A stretch of DNA of 22,560 bases from the NCBI RefSeq assembly GCF_036516575.1, contig NZ_DATBTY010000063.1:1-22560 (forward strand), given 5' to 3'. The notes beneath the pieces were generated by a model. The model was not told where the DNA came from, did not search any database, and was given only the letters and a program-made list of their open reading frames with translations. This document shows positions 6,920-13,446 of the stretch, piece after piece (position 1 is the first letter of the stretch; each line of letters starts with the position of its first letter). A program made the position numbers and the translations under genes. The stretch comes from Cerasibacillus sp036516575. GTDB taxonomy: Bacteria > Bacillota > Bacilli > Bacillales > Amphibacillaceae.

Positions 6920-7099
6920 CTATTGTTTGTTTTGTTGTGACTTTTGGTTTTTCTGTTTTACACTCTGTGCATCTGTTTCAGAGGCAAATTCAGTACCAAA
7001 ATTTCCTTGTCCTTGTCCTTGTGCTGCTTGTTGGTTTTGTTGCTTCACTTTTTGTACATTTGTACCAGCTTTCGACTTCTTTTGATTGTTGTTAGCCAT
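6920..7099 (-). CDS. sspE: Gamma-type small acid-soluble spore protein (SspE)
   Basis: This 59-residue product is very rich in Gln, Asn and Lys (MANNNQKKSKAG start) and has the gamma-SASP protease-recognition segment EFASETDAQSVKQKNQ once, at about 37-52. Gamma SASPs are stored in the forespore and degraded by the germination protease Gpr to supply amino acids; unlike alpha/beta SASPs they do not coat DNA. B. subtilis SspE is about 84 residues with a repeated cleavage segment, so this is a minimal, single-site form. The start is 7099 (GGAGGTG 7 nt upstream); an in-frame ATG at 7132 adds eleven unrelated residues. A candidate sigma-G promoter lies at 7121-7149. It proves the organism is, or descends from, an endospore former. 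Confidence 0.93.
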   Translation of the reverse strand: MANNNQKKSKAGTNVQKVKQQNQQAAQGQGQGNFGTEFASETDAQSVKQKNQKSQQNKQ

Positions 7100-7120
7100 C
7101 CTTTTCACCTCCACATGTTC

Positions 7121-7149
7121 TAATTTGTCCATTTTAGAAAATGTTATCC
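7121..7149 (-). promoter_or_regulatory. Candidate sigma-G promoter of sspE
   Basis: On the minus strand, GGATA (7145-7149) and CAAATTA (7121-7127) are separated by 17 bp and resemble the forespore sigma-G pattern (GNATR and CATnnTA-like, spacing about 18). The position, about 25 bp before the start codon, fits; the -10 match is imperfect. Confidence 0.4.
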
Positions 7150-7183
7150 ATCATTTTTAGTGAAGTGAAAAGGTGGTATATCT

Positions 7184-8251
7184 TTAAGACAAATGTGACA
7201 TCATTTTTTGGTGCGGGACAGGAAAAGGATAAGTATCTAATGCGTCTTTTGGTATCTGCTTTAACCGTTTGTCGGTCACTTTATCTGTTGTTGTAGCGTG
7301 AAAAACCTCTATATCCCAGATAATATGCGAGAAGACATGGCGTAATTGCCCCTGTTTATTTCCTAGGCGAATATTTAATCCGTATTCACTGGATATATAG
7401 TTTTCTAAATGTTTGATTTCAATTTCCTTAATGGGCACCATTGGAAATTGCCAGAGGTTAGCTAGTAAGCCTTCATTCGGTCTTTTCTCAATCACAACAT
7501 GTCCCTGTTTATCCTGGATTAATAATGATATGTATGGGATGCGCTTTTGTTTTTTTGCTTTTGATTTTACTGGAAGCCATTCCTCTATTCCTTCTGAAAA
7601 CGCGCGACAATGTGATTGCACGGGACATAATAAGCATTGTGGTGATTTCGGTGTACAAATTGTCGCGCCTAAATCCATAATCCCTTGATTAAAGGCCGAC
7701 GGATTTTCAGTTGATATGATTTTAGCGACGACACGTTCAAATAAGCGCCTTGTTTTCGCTTGGGCAATATCATCTTCTATTTTTAAAACACGTGAAAAAA
7801 CACGCATCACATTTCCATCTACGGCTGGATATGGTTCATTAAAGGCAATCGACATAATGGCACCTTTCGTATATGGACCGATTCCTTTTAATTTTAATAA
7901 TTGCTTGCTATCATTTGGTACACGACCATTATACCGAGCAACAACCTCTTTAACCGCTGTATGGAGATTGCGCGCTCGGGAATAATACCCTAATCCCTCC
8001 CATGCCTTTAACACATCTTGTTCTTCTGCTAGAGCAAGTGCTTGTGGTGTTGGGAATTGCTTTATAAAACGCTGAAAATACGGAATAACCGTATCAACTT
8101 GTGTTTGTTGTAGCATAATTTCTGATACCCAAATTTTGTATGGATCTTGATTTTTACGCCATGGGAGGTCTCGTTTATTGTTTTCATACCACTCTATTAA
8201 ATCGTGCTGAAATCGAGTAGTCTCAAACCCATCTAGAAGCTTTTCTATCAT
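7184..8251 (-). CDS. mutY: Adenine DNA glycosylase MutY
   Basis: Base-excision repair enzyme that removes adenine mispaired with 8-oxoguanine. The 355 residues show catalytic E44 in SEIMLQQTQV, the helix-hairpin-helix LKGIGPYT (121-128), catalytic D145 in AVDGNVMR, and the four [4Fe-4S] cysteines C199, C206, C209 and C215. The C-terminal NUDIX-like domain (from about 235) keeps an FSH loop (in RHVFSHIIW), the 8-oxoG-recognising motif known from Geobacillus MutY, so the protein appears fully functional. The ATG at 8251 has AAGGATG upstream. Its promoter lies immediately upstream of the divergent yfhP gene. Linkage to sspE and yfhP is conserved in B. subtilis, where fabL lies in between; fabL is missing here. 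Confidence 0.97.
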   Translation of the reverse strand: MIEKLLDGFETTRFQHDLIEWYENNKRDLPWRKNQDPYKIWVSEIMLQQTQVDTVIPYFQRFIKQFPTPQALALAEEQDVLKAWEGLGYYSRARNLHTAVKEVVARYNGRVPNDSKQLLKLKGIGPYTKGAIMSIAFNEPYPAVDGNVMRVFSRVLKIEDDIAQAKTRRLFERVVAKIISTENPSAFNQGIMDLGATICTPKSPQCLLCPVQSHCRAFSEGIEEWLPVKSKAKKQKRIPYISLLIQDKQGHVVIEKRPNEGLLANLWQFPMVPIKEIEIKHLENYISSEYGLNIRLGNKQGQLRHVFSHIIWDIEVFHATTTDKVTDKRLKQIPKDALDTYPFPVPHQKMMSHLS

Positions 8252-8318
8252 AGTTCGTCATCCTTTGTGATACAATAGTACTATAAGAAAAACATTTTTA
8301 TGTCTATGTTTCCTAATT

Positions 8319-8346
8319 ATTTTATTCACCAAAATTATTCTGTCAA
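8319..8346 (-). promoter_or_regulatory. mutY promoter
   Basis: On the minus strand, a perfect -35 TTGACA (8341-8346) and -10 TAAAAT (8319-8324) have 16-bp spacing. The -35 ends 4 bp before the yfhP Shine-Dalgarno, so the mutY promoter sits inside the yfhP 5' untranslated region. Confidence 0.65.
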
Positions 8347-8368
8347 CTTTGAGGAGGAAATCACATAA

Positions 8369-9355
8369 ATGGATACAGGCACCCATATTGTCATGGGCGT
8401 TGCATTAGCCGGGTTATCGACATTTGACCCCGCTGTACAAAACGATCCCGCTCTATTTCATGCCGTTTTTGCTGGCACAGTCATCGGTTCACATGCTCCA
8501 GATTTCGATACGGTGTTAAAGTTACGTAACAACGCAACATATATTCGCCACCATCGTGGTGTATCGCATTCACTTCCTGCGATTTTATTATGGGGTGTGC
8601 TCGTTAGTTCCGCTATTTATGCATTTGTACCCGAAGTATCCTTTTTGCATTTATGGTTTTGGACGTTTTTAGCCGTATGTATACACGTATTTGTTGATTT
8701 GTTCAATGCATATGGTACACAAGCGTTACGACCCATCTCTAAAAAATGGATAGCTTTTGGTTTTATTAATACGTTCGATCCGTATATCTTTGGTTTGCAT
8801 ATCGTTGGGATTATCGCCTGGATCCTAGGTGCCAATCCCAGCTATACATGGCTGATTATCTATACCATACTTTTTCTCTATTATATCAAGCGATATATGG
8901 ATAAGCGTGAAATCGTAAATATTATTAAAGAGCATTTACCTGATACGATAGACGTCGTTACATCACCGACCATTAAACATAATGAATGGCGGGTTGCCGT
9001 TACGACAACGGACCGCTTTTACGTCGGTTCTGTCATCGATGGTCACATTGAAATTGTTGATGAATTTGCGAAAATTCCATTACCTGATTCAACACTTATG
9101 GATATTGCTAGGAAGGATAAAAATATCTCTGCCTTCTTATCATTTTCACCAGTCTATCGCTGGGAAATCAATGAAGTAGAAGATTATACGGAAGTTCGTT
9201 TTATTGATTTGAGATACCGTTCTAAATCGTACTATCCTTTTGTTGCTGTTGTGCAAATAAATGAGGGTATGGAAATTATCAGTTCATATACAGGTTGGAT
9301 ATTCTCAGAGTATAAATTACAAAGAAAACTTTATATTGGCGATTCATTATTATAG
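8369..9355 (+). CDS. yfhP: YfhP family membrane-bound metal-dependent hydrolase
   Basis: This 328-residue protein belongs to the YdjM/YfhP (DUF457) family of predicted membrane metal-dependent hydrolases. The N-terminal metal-site pattern is clear: H6 in DTGTHIVMG, SHAPDFD (H42, D45, D47) and RHHRGVSHS (60-68). Four or so membrane helices follow (about 69-88, 91-110, 135-155, 158-175), and then a soluble C-terminal domain of about 150 residues rich in beta strands (WRVAVTTTDRFYVGS onward). The start has GAGGAGG 11 nt upstream. In B. subtilis YfhP is described as affecting expression of neighbouring genes; the true substrate is unknown. It is divergent from mutY and ends in a bidirectional terminator shared with yfhH. 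Confidence 0.88.
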   Translation: MDTGTHIVMGVALAGLSTFDPAVQNDPALFHAVFAGTVIGSHAPDFDTVLKLRNNATYIRHHRGVSHSLPAILLWGVLVSSAIYAFVPEVSFLHLWFWTFLAVCIHVFVDLFNAYGTQALRPISKKWIAFGFINTFDPYIFGLHIVGIIAWILGANPSYTWLIIYTILFLYYIKRYMDKREIVNIIKEHLPDTIDVVTSPTIKHNEWRVAVTTTDRFYVGSVIDGHIEIVDEFAKIPLPDSTLMDIARKDKNISAFLSFSPVYRWEINEVEDYTEVRFIDLRYRSKSYYPFVAVVQINEGMEIISSYTGWIFSEYKLQRKLYIGDSLL

Positions 9356-9360
9356 ATTTT

Positions 9361-9389
9361 AAAGCAGCAGATTTCGTTCTGCTGCTTTT
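9361..9389. terminator. Bidirectional terminator, yfhP / yfhH
   Basis: AAAGCAGCAG-N8-CTGCTGCTTT, a perfect 10-bp stem followed by T-rich DNA on both strands, between the convergent stops at 9355 and 9391. Confidence 0.92.
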
Positions 9390-9390
9390 A

Positions 9391-9735
9391 TTATTCGGTT
9401 ATTCTCTTACCTAAAAGCGAAATGGGAACCGCTTCTTGTTCTTCATATTCTTCGCCTAATAGATTGATCCGTTTACCCCAGGCGAAGACACCATCGATAT
9501 AATCAACTCGAAAATGATGCCCCGGGTCTCCATTCATTTCATATACTTCATTTGGTTTATAGTCATCTGGATTCATCATATACGCTAGAGCTACTTGCAT
9601 TTTGCGCTCAAGAATTTGCACTTCACTTATATTACCAAACTGCTCTGCCTTTTGCAGTTTTTCTTTTAATTCACCGACCATTTCTCGCAATTGTTCAACA
9701 GTGTAATCGCTATATCTTACTTTCGACGGTTTCAT
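9391..9735 (-). CDS. yfhH: YfhH family protein (DUF1811)
   Basis: This 114-residue soluble protein has an N-terminal helical part (YSDYTVEQLREMVGELKEKLQKAEQ region, 6-35) and a C-terminal small beta domain with VDYIDGVFAWGKR, matching Bacillus YfhH (DUF1811). The function is unknown. I chose ATG 9735 over ATG 9744: GGGAG lies 9 nt before the first but only 1 nt before the second, which would be too close. It lies downstream of recX on the same strand, 73 bp after the recX stop, as in B. subtilis; the two may form one operon since no hairpin separates them clearly. Confidence 0.9.
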   Translation of the reverse strand: MKPSKVRYSDYTVEQLREMVGELKEKLQKAEQFGNISEVQILERKMQVALAYMMNPDDYKPNEVYEMNGDPGHHFRVDYIDGVFAWGKRINLLGEEYEEQEAVPISLLGKRITE

Positions 9736-9807
9736 TATTTGCATCTCCCTTCCACTATATTTTAAAGTGAATCATTCAATTGAACAATCGAAATGAATTT
9801 TATTCTA

Positions 9808-10629
9808 TTATGGTTCATCGTGATTTTCATACGTATCAACGAATTGTTGAATCATGTCGAAAGAAAACCCTTTTCGATATAACCCTTCTTTCACTTTATT
9901 TTTCAATTCATATCCACTAAATTTTCTCTCATGTTTTTTCCATAATTTTTCACCTTGATAAACTAAGGCATCCCATTCACTTTCTTTATCTTGCTCTTCA
10001 GATAAAAGCATCATCGCCTCATTGATTATATGTTGGGGAAAACCTTTTCGCATTAAGCCCGCTTTAATTCGGTTTAATTCCATCTTATACGATCGCTTAC
10101 CCGATCGAGCGAATGATTTTTGTGCCCATTTGAATGCATGATTTGTTTGAATTTCTTTCGGATACTCTTTAAGCGCCTCCTCGGCCTCTGCTTCAGTTAT
10201 CCCTTTCTGAATCAGTTCTTTTTTTAATAGAAGCGGACCCTTCGTACTTGTTTTCATTTTTGTTCGCACATAACTTTCAGCAAACATCAGATCATTAAGT
10301 AACCCTTCTTGCTTTAATCGATTGATAACTGGTGCAATATGTTCAAAGTTGACTTCCTTCTTATTGAGATAATCTTCTATTTCTTTCGTTGTTCGCATAC
10401 GATAACTTAGATAATGAATGGCAAGTTGATATGACTTAGATAGATTATCTTGTTTTTTTAGACTAGCAACTGTCGTTTCGTCTAATTCTTGTCCTTTATG
10501 TAAACGGTGTGAAACGAGAATATCTTCATCAACACTAAAACCATACGTTTCCTTTTTACCATCTGTAAGGAAAATATTATAACGGGACGTGTTATTTTTT
10601 TGGACGGAAATACGCGAAATTTTAAACAT
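9808..10629 (-). CDS. recX: Regulatory protein RecX
   Basis: RecX binds RecA filaments and modulates recombination and the SOS response. The 273-residue product contains the tandem three-helix repeats of the family: SYQLAIHYLSYRMRTTKEIEDYL-like segment near 66-88, then MFAESYVRTKM near 115, and repeats ending in RKGFPQHII and YRKGFSFDMI. The long form (about 260-270 residues) is usual in Bacillales. The start has GGGAG 6 nt upstream. It is divergent from yfhF, with a perfect 28-bp palindrome between the two start regions (10654-10681). The name is supported by both sequence and B. subtilis synteny (yfhG). Confidence 0.94.
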   Translation of the reverse strand: MFKISRISVQKNNTSRYNIFLTDGKKETYGFSVDEDILVSHRLHKGQELDETTVASLKKQDNLSKSYQLAIHYLSYRMRTTKEIEDYLNKKEVNFEHIAPVINRLKQEGLLNDLMFAESYVRTKMKTSTKGPLLLKKELIQKGITEAEAEEALKEYPKEIQTNHAFKWAQKSFARSGKRSYKMELNRIKAGLMRKGFPQHIINEAMMLLSEEQDKESEWDALVYQGEKLWKKHERKFSGYELKNKVKEGLYRKGFSFDMIQQFVDTYENHDEP

Positions 10630-10653
10630 TTTATCTCCCTTTCCTTCTTCTAT

Positions 10654-10681
10654 TTATCATAACATGGATGTGTTATGATAA
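10654..10681. promoter_or_regulatory. 28-bp perfect palindrome between recX and yfhF
   Basis: TTATCATAACA-N6-TGTTATGATAA has exact 11-bp arms. Each arm contains TATGAT in the outward direction (10656-10661 minus, 10674-10679 plus), so the palindrome can hold the -10 elements of both divergent promoters. The corresponding -35 hexamers are poor, consistent with a regulated or extended promoter. No T-run follows, so it is not a terminator. Confidence 0.55.
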
Positions 10682-10725
10682 GAATAATAACGATGTCTTG
10701 AATTGTTAAATTGGAGGGGTTTCAA

Positions 10726-11616
10726 TTGAATATTTTATTGACTGGTGGCACAGGTTTCATCGGAACCCAGCTTATGAAACACCTGCATAAAGAAGAACAT
10801 CACACGTATGTTTTAACAAGAACACCATATCAATATCATAATCATTCTCTAGCAACATATCTGTCATATGAGGACGCAATTCAACAATTACCTAAGATTG
10901 ATGTTATGATTAATTTAGCTGGTGAATCATTATTCGGTTATTGGACAAAGAAAAAACAAGAAAAGATTTTAAACAGCCGGATTGAAACGACCGAATGGCT
11001 CATCGAATTAATCAAACAATTAGATGAGCCTCCAAAACTACTTATAAACGGCTCTGCTGTCGGTTATTATGGCACGTCAAATGATCATATGTTTACAGAA
11101 AATACAACTGAATCTGGCAATGATTTTTTAGCAGATGTTGTTAAAGAGTGGGAACAAACCGCTCAACAAGCGGAAGCGCTCGGTATCCGTACCGTCCTCG
11201 CACGATTTGGGATTGTCCTGGGAAATGAAGGCGCCCTACCGCTCATGGTTCTCCCAGTGAAATTCGGTGTTGGAGGAAATATCGGGAAAGGTCAACAATG
11301 GATATCGTGGATTCATATCGATGATGCTGCACGTCTCATATTACACATTATAAATAATGAAGACATCCGAGGTCCGATTAATGTAACAGCACCAAATCCG
11401 GTTCGACATAAAGATTTTATGAAAAAATTAGCAGATGTTTTAAAACGTCCGTATTGGTTGCACACACCAGCTTTTTTATTTCGTGCAGCCACCGGTAAGA
11501 TGAGTTTTCTAATATTAGAAGGCCAATACGTTCTTCCTAAAAAAGCAATGGAGCATCACTTTCAGTTTTCTTATCCACATTTGGAGGAGACTTTGTATGA
11601 TGTCTTGAAAAAATAA
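10726..11616 (+). CDS. yfhF: YfhF family NAD(P)-binding epimerase (SDR39U1-like)
   Basis: This 296-residue extended short-chain dehydrogenase/reductase-like protein begins with the nucleotide-binding motif LTGGTGFIG (residues 5-13). NLAGES, the GSAVGYYG active-site segment and an SDR39U1-type C-terminus (NVTAPNPVRHKDFMKKL, ILEGQYVLPKK) follow. Family members are annotated as sugar or nucleotide epimerases, but no physiological substrate is established. I start it at TTG 10726, with GGAGGGG 6 nt upstream; the in-frame TTG at 10711 overlaps that Shine-Dalgarno and is not credible. A TTG start may lower expression. It is followed by a terminator, closing the B. subtilis-like syntenic block. Confidence 0.9.
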   Translation: MNILLTGGTGFIGTQLMKHLHKEEHHTYVLTRTPYQYHNHSLATYLSYEDAIQQLPKIDVMINLAGESLFGYWTKKKQEKILNSRIETTEWLIELIKQLDEPPKLLINGSAVGYYGTSNDHMFTENTTESGNDFLADVVKEWEQTAQQAEALGIRTVLARFGIVLGNEGALPLMVLPVKFGVGGNIGKGQQWISWIHIDDAARLILHIINNEDIRGPINVTAPNPVRHKDFMKKLADVLKRPYWLHTPAFLFRAATGKMSFLILEGQYVLPKKAMEHHFQFSYPHLEETLYDVLKK

Positions 11617-11628
11617 AAGACAATAATG

Positions 11629-11665
11629 ACCCACTTCTTACGCTACTGGAGTGGGTTCTTTTTTT
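11629..11665 (+). terminator. Intrinsic terminator after yfhF
   Basis: ACCCACTTC-N10-GGAGTGGGT with one wobble pair, followed by TCTTTTTTT, 12 bp after the yfhF stop. Confidence 0.9.
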
Positions 11666-11957
11666 AAAAGGTGGAGTTTGGTTTCGATTTGTCTTTTAAA
11701 TAACTTCCTTTGCGTCCTGTAACAGAACTAAACTAAAATTTTCAGGGTGCAAAACATCCTTGCATCTTTGTCCGATTCTTATGGAACACTCCAATGTGAT
11801 AGAACTTTTAATCGAAGCAGCGACTTATATAACATTGAAGTTCTCAACGCGACTCAGTGCGCATGTTTATCATCATTCATTTTTTGTACATTATTTTTTT
11901 AAAAAAAGGATTCCCTTTTTGTTTGAAACGTTGTAAAATAGGAAGCAGAAAAGAGGT
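11666..11957. other. Intergenic stretch without recognisable gene
   Basis: I see no supportable coding frame here. Two weak structures are visible: a hairpin-like AAAAAGG-ATTC-CCTTTTT around 11903-11922, and a GGTGCA/TGCATC pairing around 11747-11767. TAAAAT near 11934 could be a -10 but its -35 is poor. The region marks the end of conserved synteny. Confidence 0.4.
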
Positions 11958-11985
11958 TTTACAGAGACGCTGATTAACCTAAAAT
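11958..11985 (+). promoter_or_regulatory. Predicted promoter of the structured GNAT leader
   Basis: -35 TTTACA (11958-11963, 5/6) and -10 TAAAAT (11980-11985, 5/6) with 16-bp spacing. The expected start site, about 7 nt downstream (11991-11993), coincides with the first base of the proposed closing helix of the leader RNA. Confidence 0.6.
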
Positions 11986-11990
11986 TATAT

Positions 11991-12204
11991 AATTCGATGA
12001 GAACATTTTGCAGACGGACGTCAAGGTCGTTTGTTCAGAGGGAAGGCAAATGGTGCGCCACCAGTTTTTACTGGTTCTAGTAGGTTCGATTCCTACCCCG
12101 AATTTTTGTTTGAAGTTTAATAAAAATTCGCGGTGTGGGATTGCCTGCAGTATCCCTACAATAAGTATGCAACCCACCCGCTAAAAATAAGGGAGGGTTT
12201 TTTT
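11991..12204 (+). ncRNA. Structured 5' leader (riboswitch-like, with tRNA T-arm-like hairpin)
   Basis: This 214-nt leader precedes the GNAT gene. Proposed 5' domain: closing helix AATTCG (11991-11996) with CGAATT (12099-12104). It encloses a long arm closed by GAACA/TGTTC (12001-12036), a second arm that can fold as TGGTG/CACCA (12051-12063) or ACCAGT/ACTGGT (12060-12075), and GTAGG-TTCGATT-CCTAC (12080-12096), identical in form to a tRNA T-arm. Proposed 3' domain: the closing strand can instead pair as CGAATTTTT (12099-12107) with AAAAATTCG (12122-12130). GCGG..TGGG..TTGC (12130-12144) pairs with GCAA.CCCA..CCGC (12169-12181). CCCACCC (12173-12179) also opposes GGGAGGG (12191-12197), which is the Shine-Dalgarno and is followed by T7. 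The helices are mutually exclusive in sequence, as in a riboswitch or attenuator. It matches no riboswitch class I could recall. Pairing was found by eye, not computed. Confidence 0.6.
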
Positions 12205-12759
12205 ATGCTGAAAAAACGTGATCTTCACGAAGTACCAGTATTATTTGAGTTAATGTCTCATCCGGAGGTTTTCCCTTATGTGAGACAGAAGGCAACAACA
12301 TCTGATGAATTTTATTTCATCACAAAACAAACAATTGAAGCAGAAGAAAGGGGTGAATTAATTTCGAGGACCATTCTTGATGAACATTACCAACCGATTG
12401 GGACCATTAACTTATTTGATATTGCGGAAGATTACGGTTTTCTAGCAACCTGGGTCGGTCGACCTTATTTTGGTAAAGGGTATAACGGACTTGCTAAAAC
12501 ACAGTTTTTTAATGAGTTATTTAATGAAACATATATCCAAAAAATACTCTTGAAGGTGCGCAACACAAATGCTCGTTCATTACGTGCTGTTCAAAAGTTA
12601 TCTTATGTTGAGAAAGCTAATTTGCTGTACCCAGTCCTATATGAACAAATAAATGCCGAATCCGGATATATGTATGACTTATTCGTCATTCATAAAGAGA
12701 GTTATCTCTCCTATCAGCAAATGACACAACTAAGCCATTCACAAGTGACTGCCACTTAA
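12205..12759 (+). CDS. GNAT family N-acetyltransferase
   Basis: The 184-residue product shows GNAT motif A as GRPYFGKGYNGLA (85-97, acetyl-CoA pyrophosphate binding) after the beta-strand GFLATWV, and the motif-B region VRNTNARSLRAVQKLSY (118-134) typical of RimJ/RimL-like acetyltransferases. It probably transfers acetyl from acetyl-CoA to an amine, an amino terminus or a small molecule; the substrate is not predictable. ATG 12205 has the Shine-Dalgarno GGGAGGG 7 nt upstream, the spacer being entirely T. An in-frame ATG at 12133 lies inside the structured leader and is rejected. It is monocistronic by appearance, with a probable terminator about 120 bp downstream. Its unusual leader suggests expression controlled by RNA structure. 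Confidence 0.87.
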   Translation: MLKKRDLHEVPVLFELMSHPEVFPYVRQKATTSDEFYFITKQTIEAEERGELISRTILDEHYQPIGTINLFDIAEDYGFLATWVGRPYFGKGYNGLAKTQFFNELFNETYIQKILLKVRNTNARSLRAVQKLSYVEKANLLYPVLYEQINAESGYMYDLFVIHKESYLSYQQMTQLSHSQVTAT

Positions 12760-12881
12760 GTTATGTAGATAAGAAAGTATTAAAATGGGGACTTGTGTCC
12801 AGCAAAACGACAATCACATTTGGAAAATATCTAAAAGAGGATGCTAACATTTGTGGAAATTAGAAGTTAATAGATGAAAAG

Positions 12882-12926
12882 CAGAGTTTTAGGTGATGAG
12901 TTTAAGTATCTTAGAACTCTGTTTTT
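12882..12926 (+). terminator. Probable terminator downstream of GNAT gene
   Basis: CAGAGTT (12882-12888) pairs with AACTCTG (12915-12921), extended by a few wobble/AU pairs and followed by T5. The loop is long (about 20 nt) and the distance from the stop is 120 bp, so this is a moderate call. Confidence 0.55.
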
Positions 12927-12962
12927 ATATTGTGAGCAAAAAAGGAATAAGAATTCTTCAGA

Positions 12963-13094
12963 TTATCCACATTTTGCTTGTTACAAGACATTTTCCCCCT
13001 GTGGATAATGTGGATGGATTATTAAGTAAATTGTTTTATATAACTTTATTCCAACCGTATTTGTGCATAACTCTGTGGATATGTGTTATCAACT
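12963..13094. promoter_or_regulatory. DnaA-box cluster outside oriC
   Basis: Within 132 bp there are three exact matches to the DnaA box TTATNCACA: TTATCCACA at 12963-12971 (plus), the same at 13000-13008 (minus) and TTATGCACA at 13062-13070 (minus). Near matches lie at 13009-13017 (7/9, minus), 13074-13082 (8/9, minus) and 13086-13094 (7/9, plus). An AT-rich stretch (about 13018-13052) lies between the exact boxes. No dnaA, dnaN or other replication gene is nearby, so this resembles the DnaA-binding clusters known outside oriC in B. subtilis that influence initiation, rather than an origin. Functional assignment is inference. Confidence 0.7.
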
Positions 13095-13367
13095 TTCCTC
13101 AATTAATTTTAATATGATATGCCACGCCTCTTTTTCTGCTTCTATATTGCTCGTACCAAATCCATATCCTGTTAGAATATTTGTTGATCCAAACAGAGCT
13201 GCCGCTTGCCAAATGTTTTCCTTTTCTATATCTTTTATAAAGATAGTGACTGTCTGCTTACCGCCTACCTGAATCGAAAAATCAAACGTGTGAAACATCA
13301 TCCGGAGTATTTTAGATTTTGTTAAAACTGTAATCGTTGGATGGTATAAAACAAGGCAACCAATCAT
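13089..13367 (-). CDS. Small protein of unknown function
   Basis: I do not recognise this 92-residue frame. After a mixed N-terminus it reads as a plausible alpha/beta domain (FDFSIQVGGKQTVTIFIKDI, then IWQAAALFGS, then AEKEAWHIILKLI), unlike the random composition of shadow frames, and no competing frame overlaps it. The ATG at 13367 has AAAGGGG upstream but 12 nt away, longer than ideal. A second start at Met23 or Met24 has no ribosome-binding site. There is no signal peptide or clear membrane helix. It is divergent from the XRE regulator at 13508, and its stop overlaps the edge of the DnaA-box cluster. It could be a real accessory gene or, less likely, chance. Confidence 0.5.
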   Translation of the reverse strand: MIGCLVLYHPTITVLTKSKILRMMFHTFDFSIQVGGKQTVTIFIKDIEKENIWQAAALFGSTNILTGYGFGTSNIEAEKEAWHIILKLIEES

Positions 13368-13446
13368 AACATATTTCTACCCCTTTCCGTTCTAATTAGT
13401 TACATTTTAACATATGTTCGCATTAAGAACAAAGAATAGGATTACC

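Noticed and set aside
6750..7085. 111-residue plus-strand frame
   Set aside because: It is antisense to sspE and its terminator; the Cys/Phe-rich composition comes from the complement of Gln/Lys codons.
12080..12105. tRNA gene
   Set aside because: Only a T-arm is present; no acceptor 5' partner with seven pairs, no D-arm, no canonical 7-nt anticodon loop and no CCA end.
11974..12177. 67-residue minus-strand reading frame
   Set aside because: It is the complement of the structured leader; its GVGIEPT peptide is the typical false protein produced by translating a tRNA T-loop antisense.
11991..12204. T-box riboswitch
   Set aside because: The conserved T-box sequence TGGNACCGCG and the AGGGTGG block are absent in the sense direction.
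12963..13094. Chromosomal origin oriC
   Set aside because: No dnaA, dnaN, rpmH or gidA genes nearby, and too few boxes for a Bacillus oriC; treated as an extra-origin cluster.
12893..13272. Two plus-strand frames over the DnaA cluster and the small minus-strand gene
   Set aside because: No Shine-Dalgarno; one runs through terminator and DnaA boxes, the other is antisense to a more protein-like frame.
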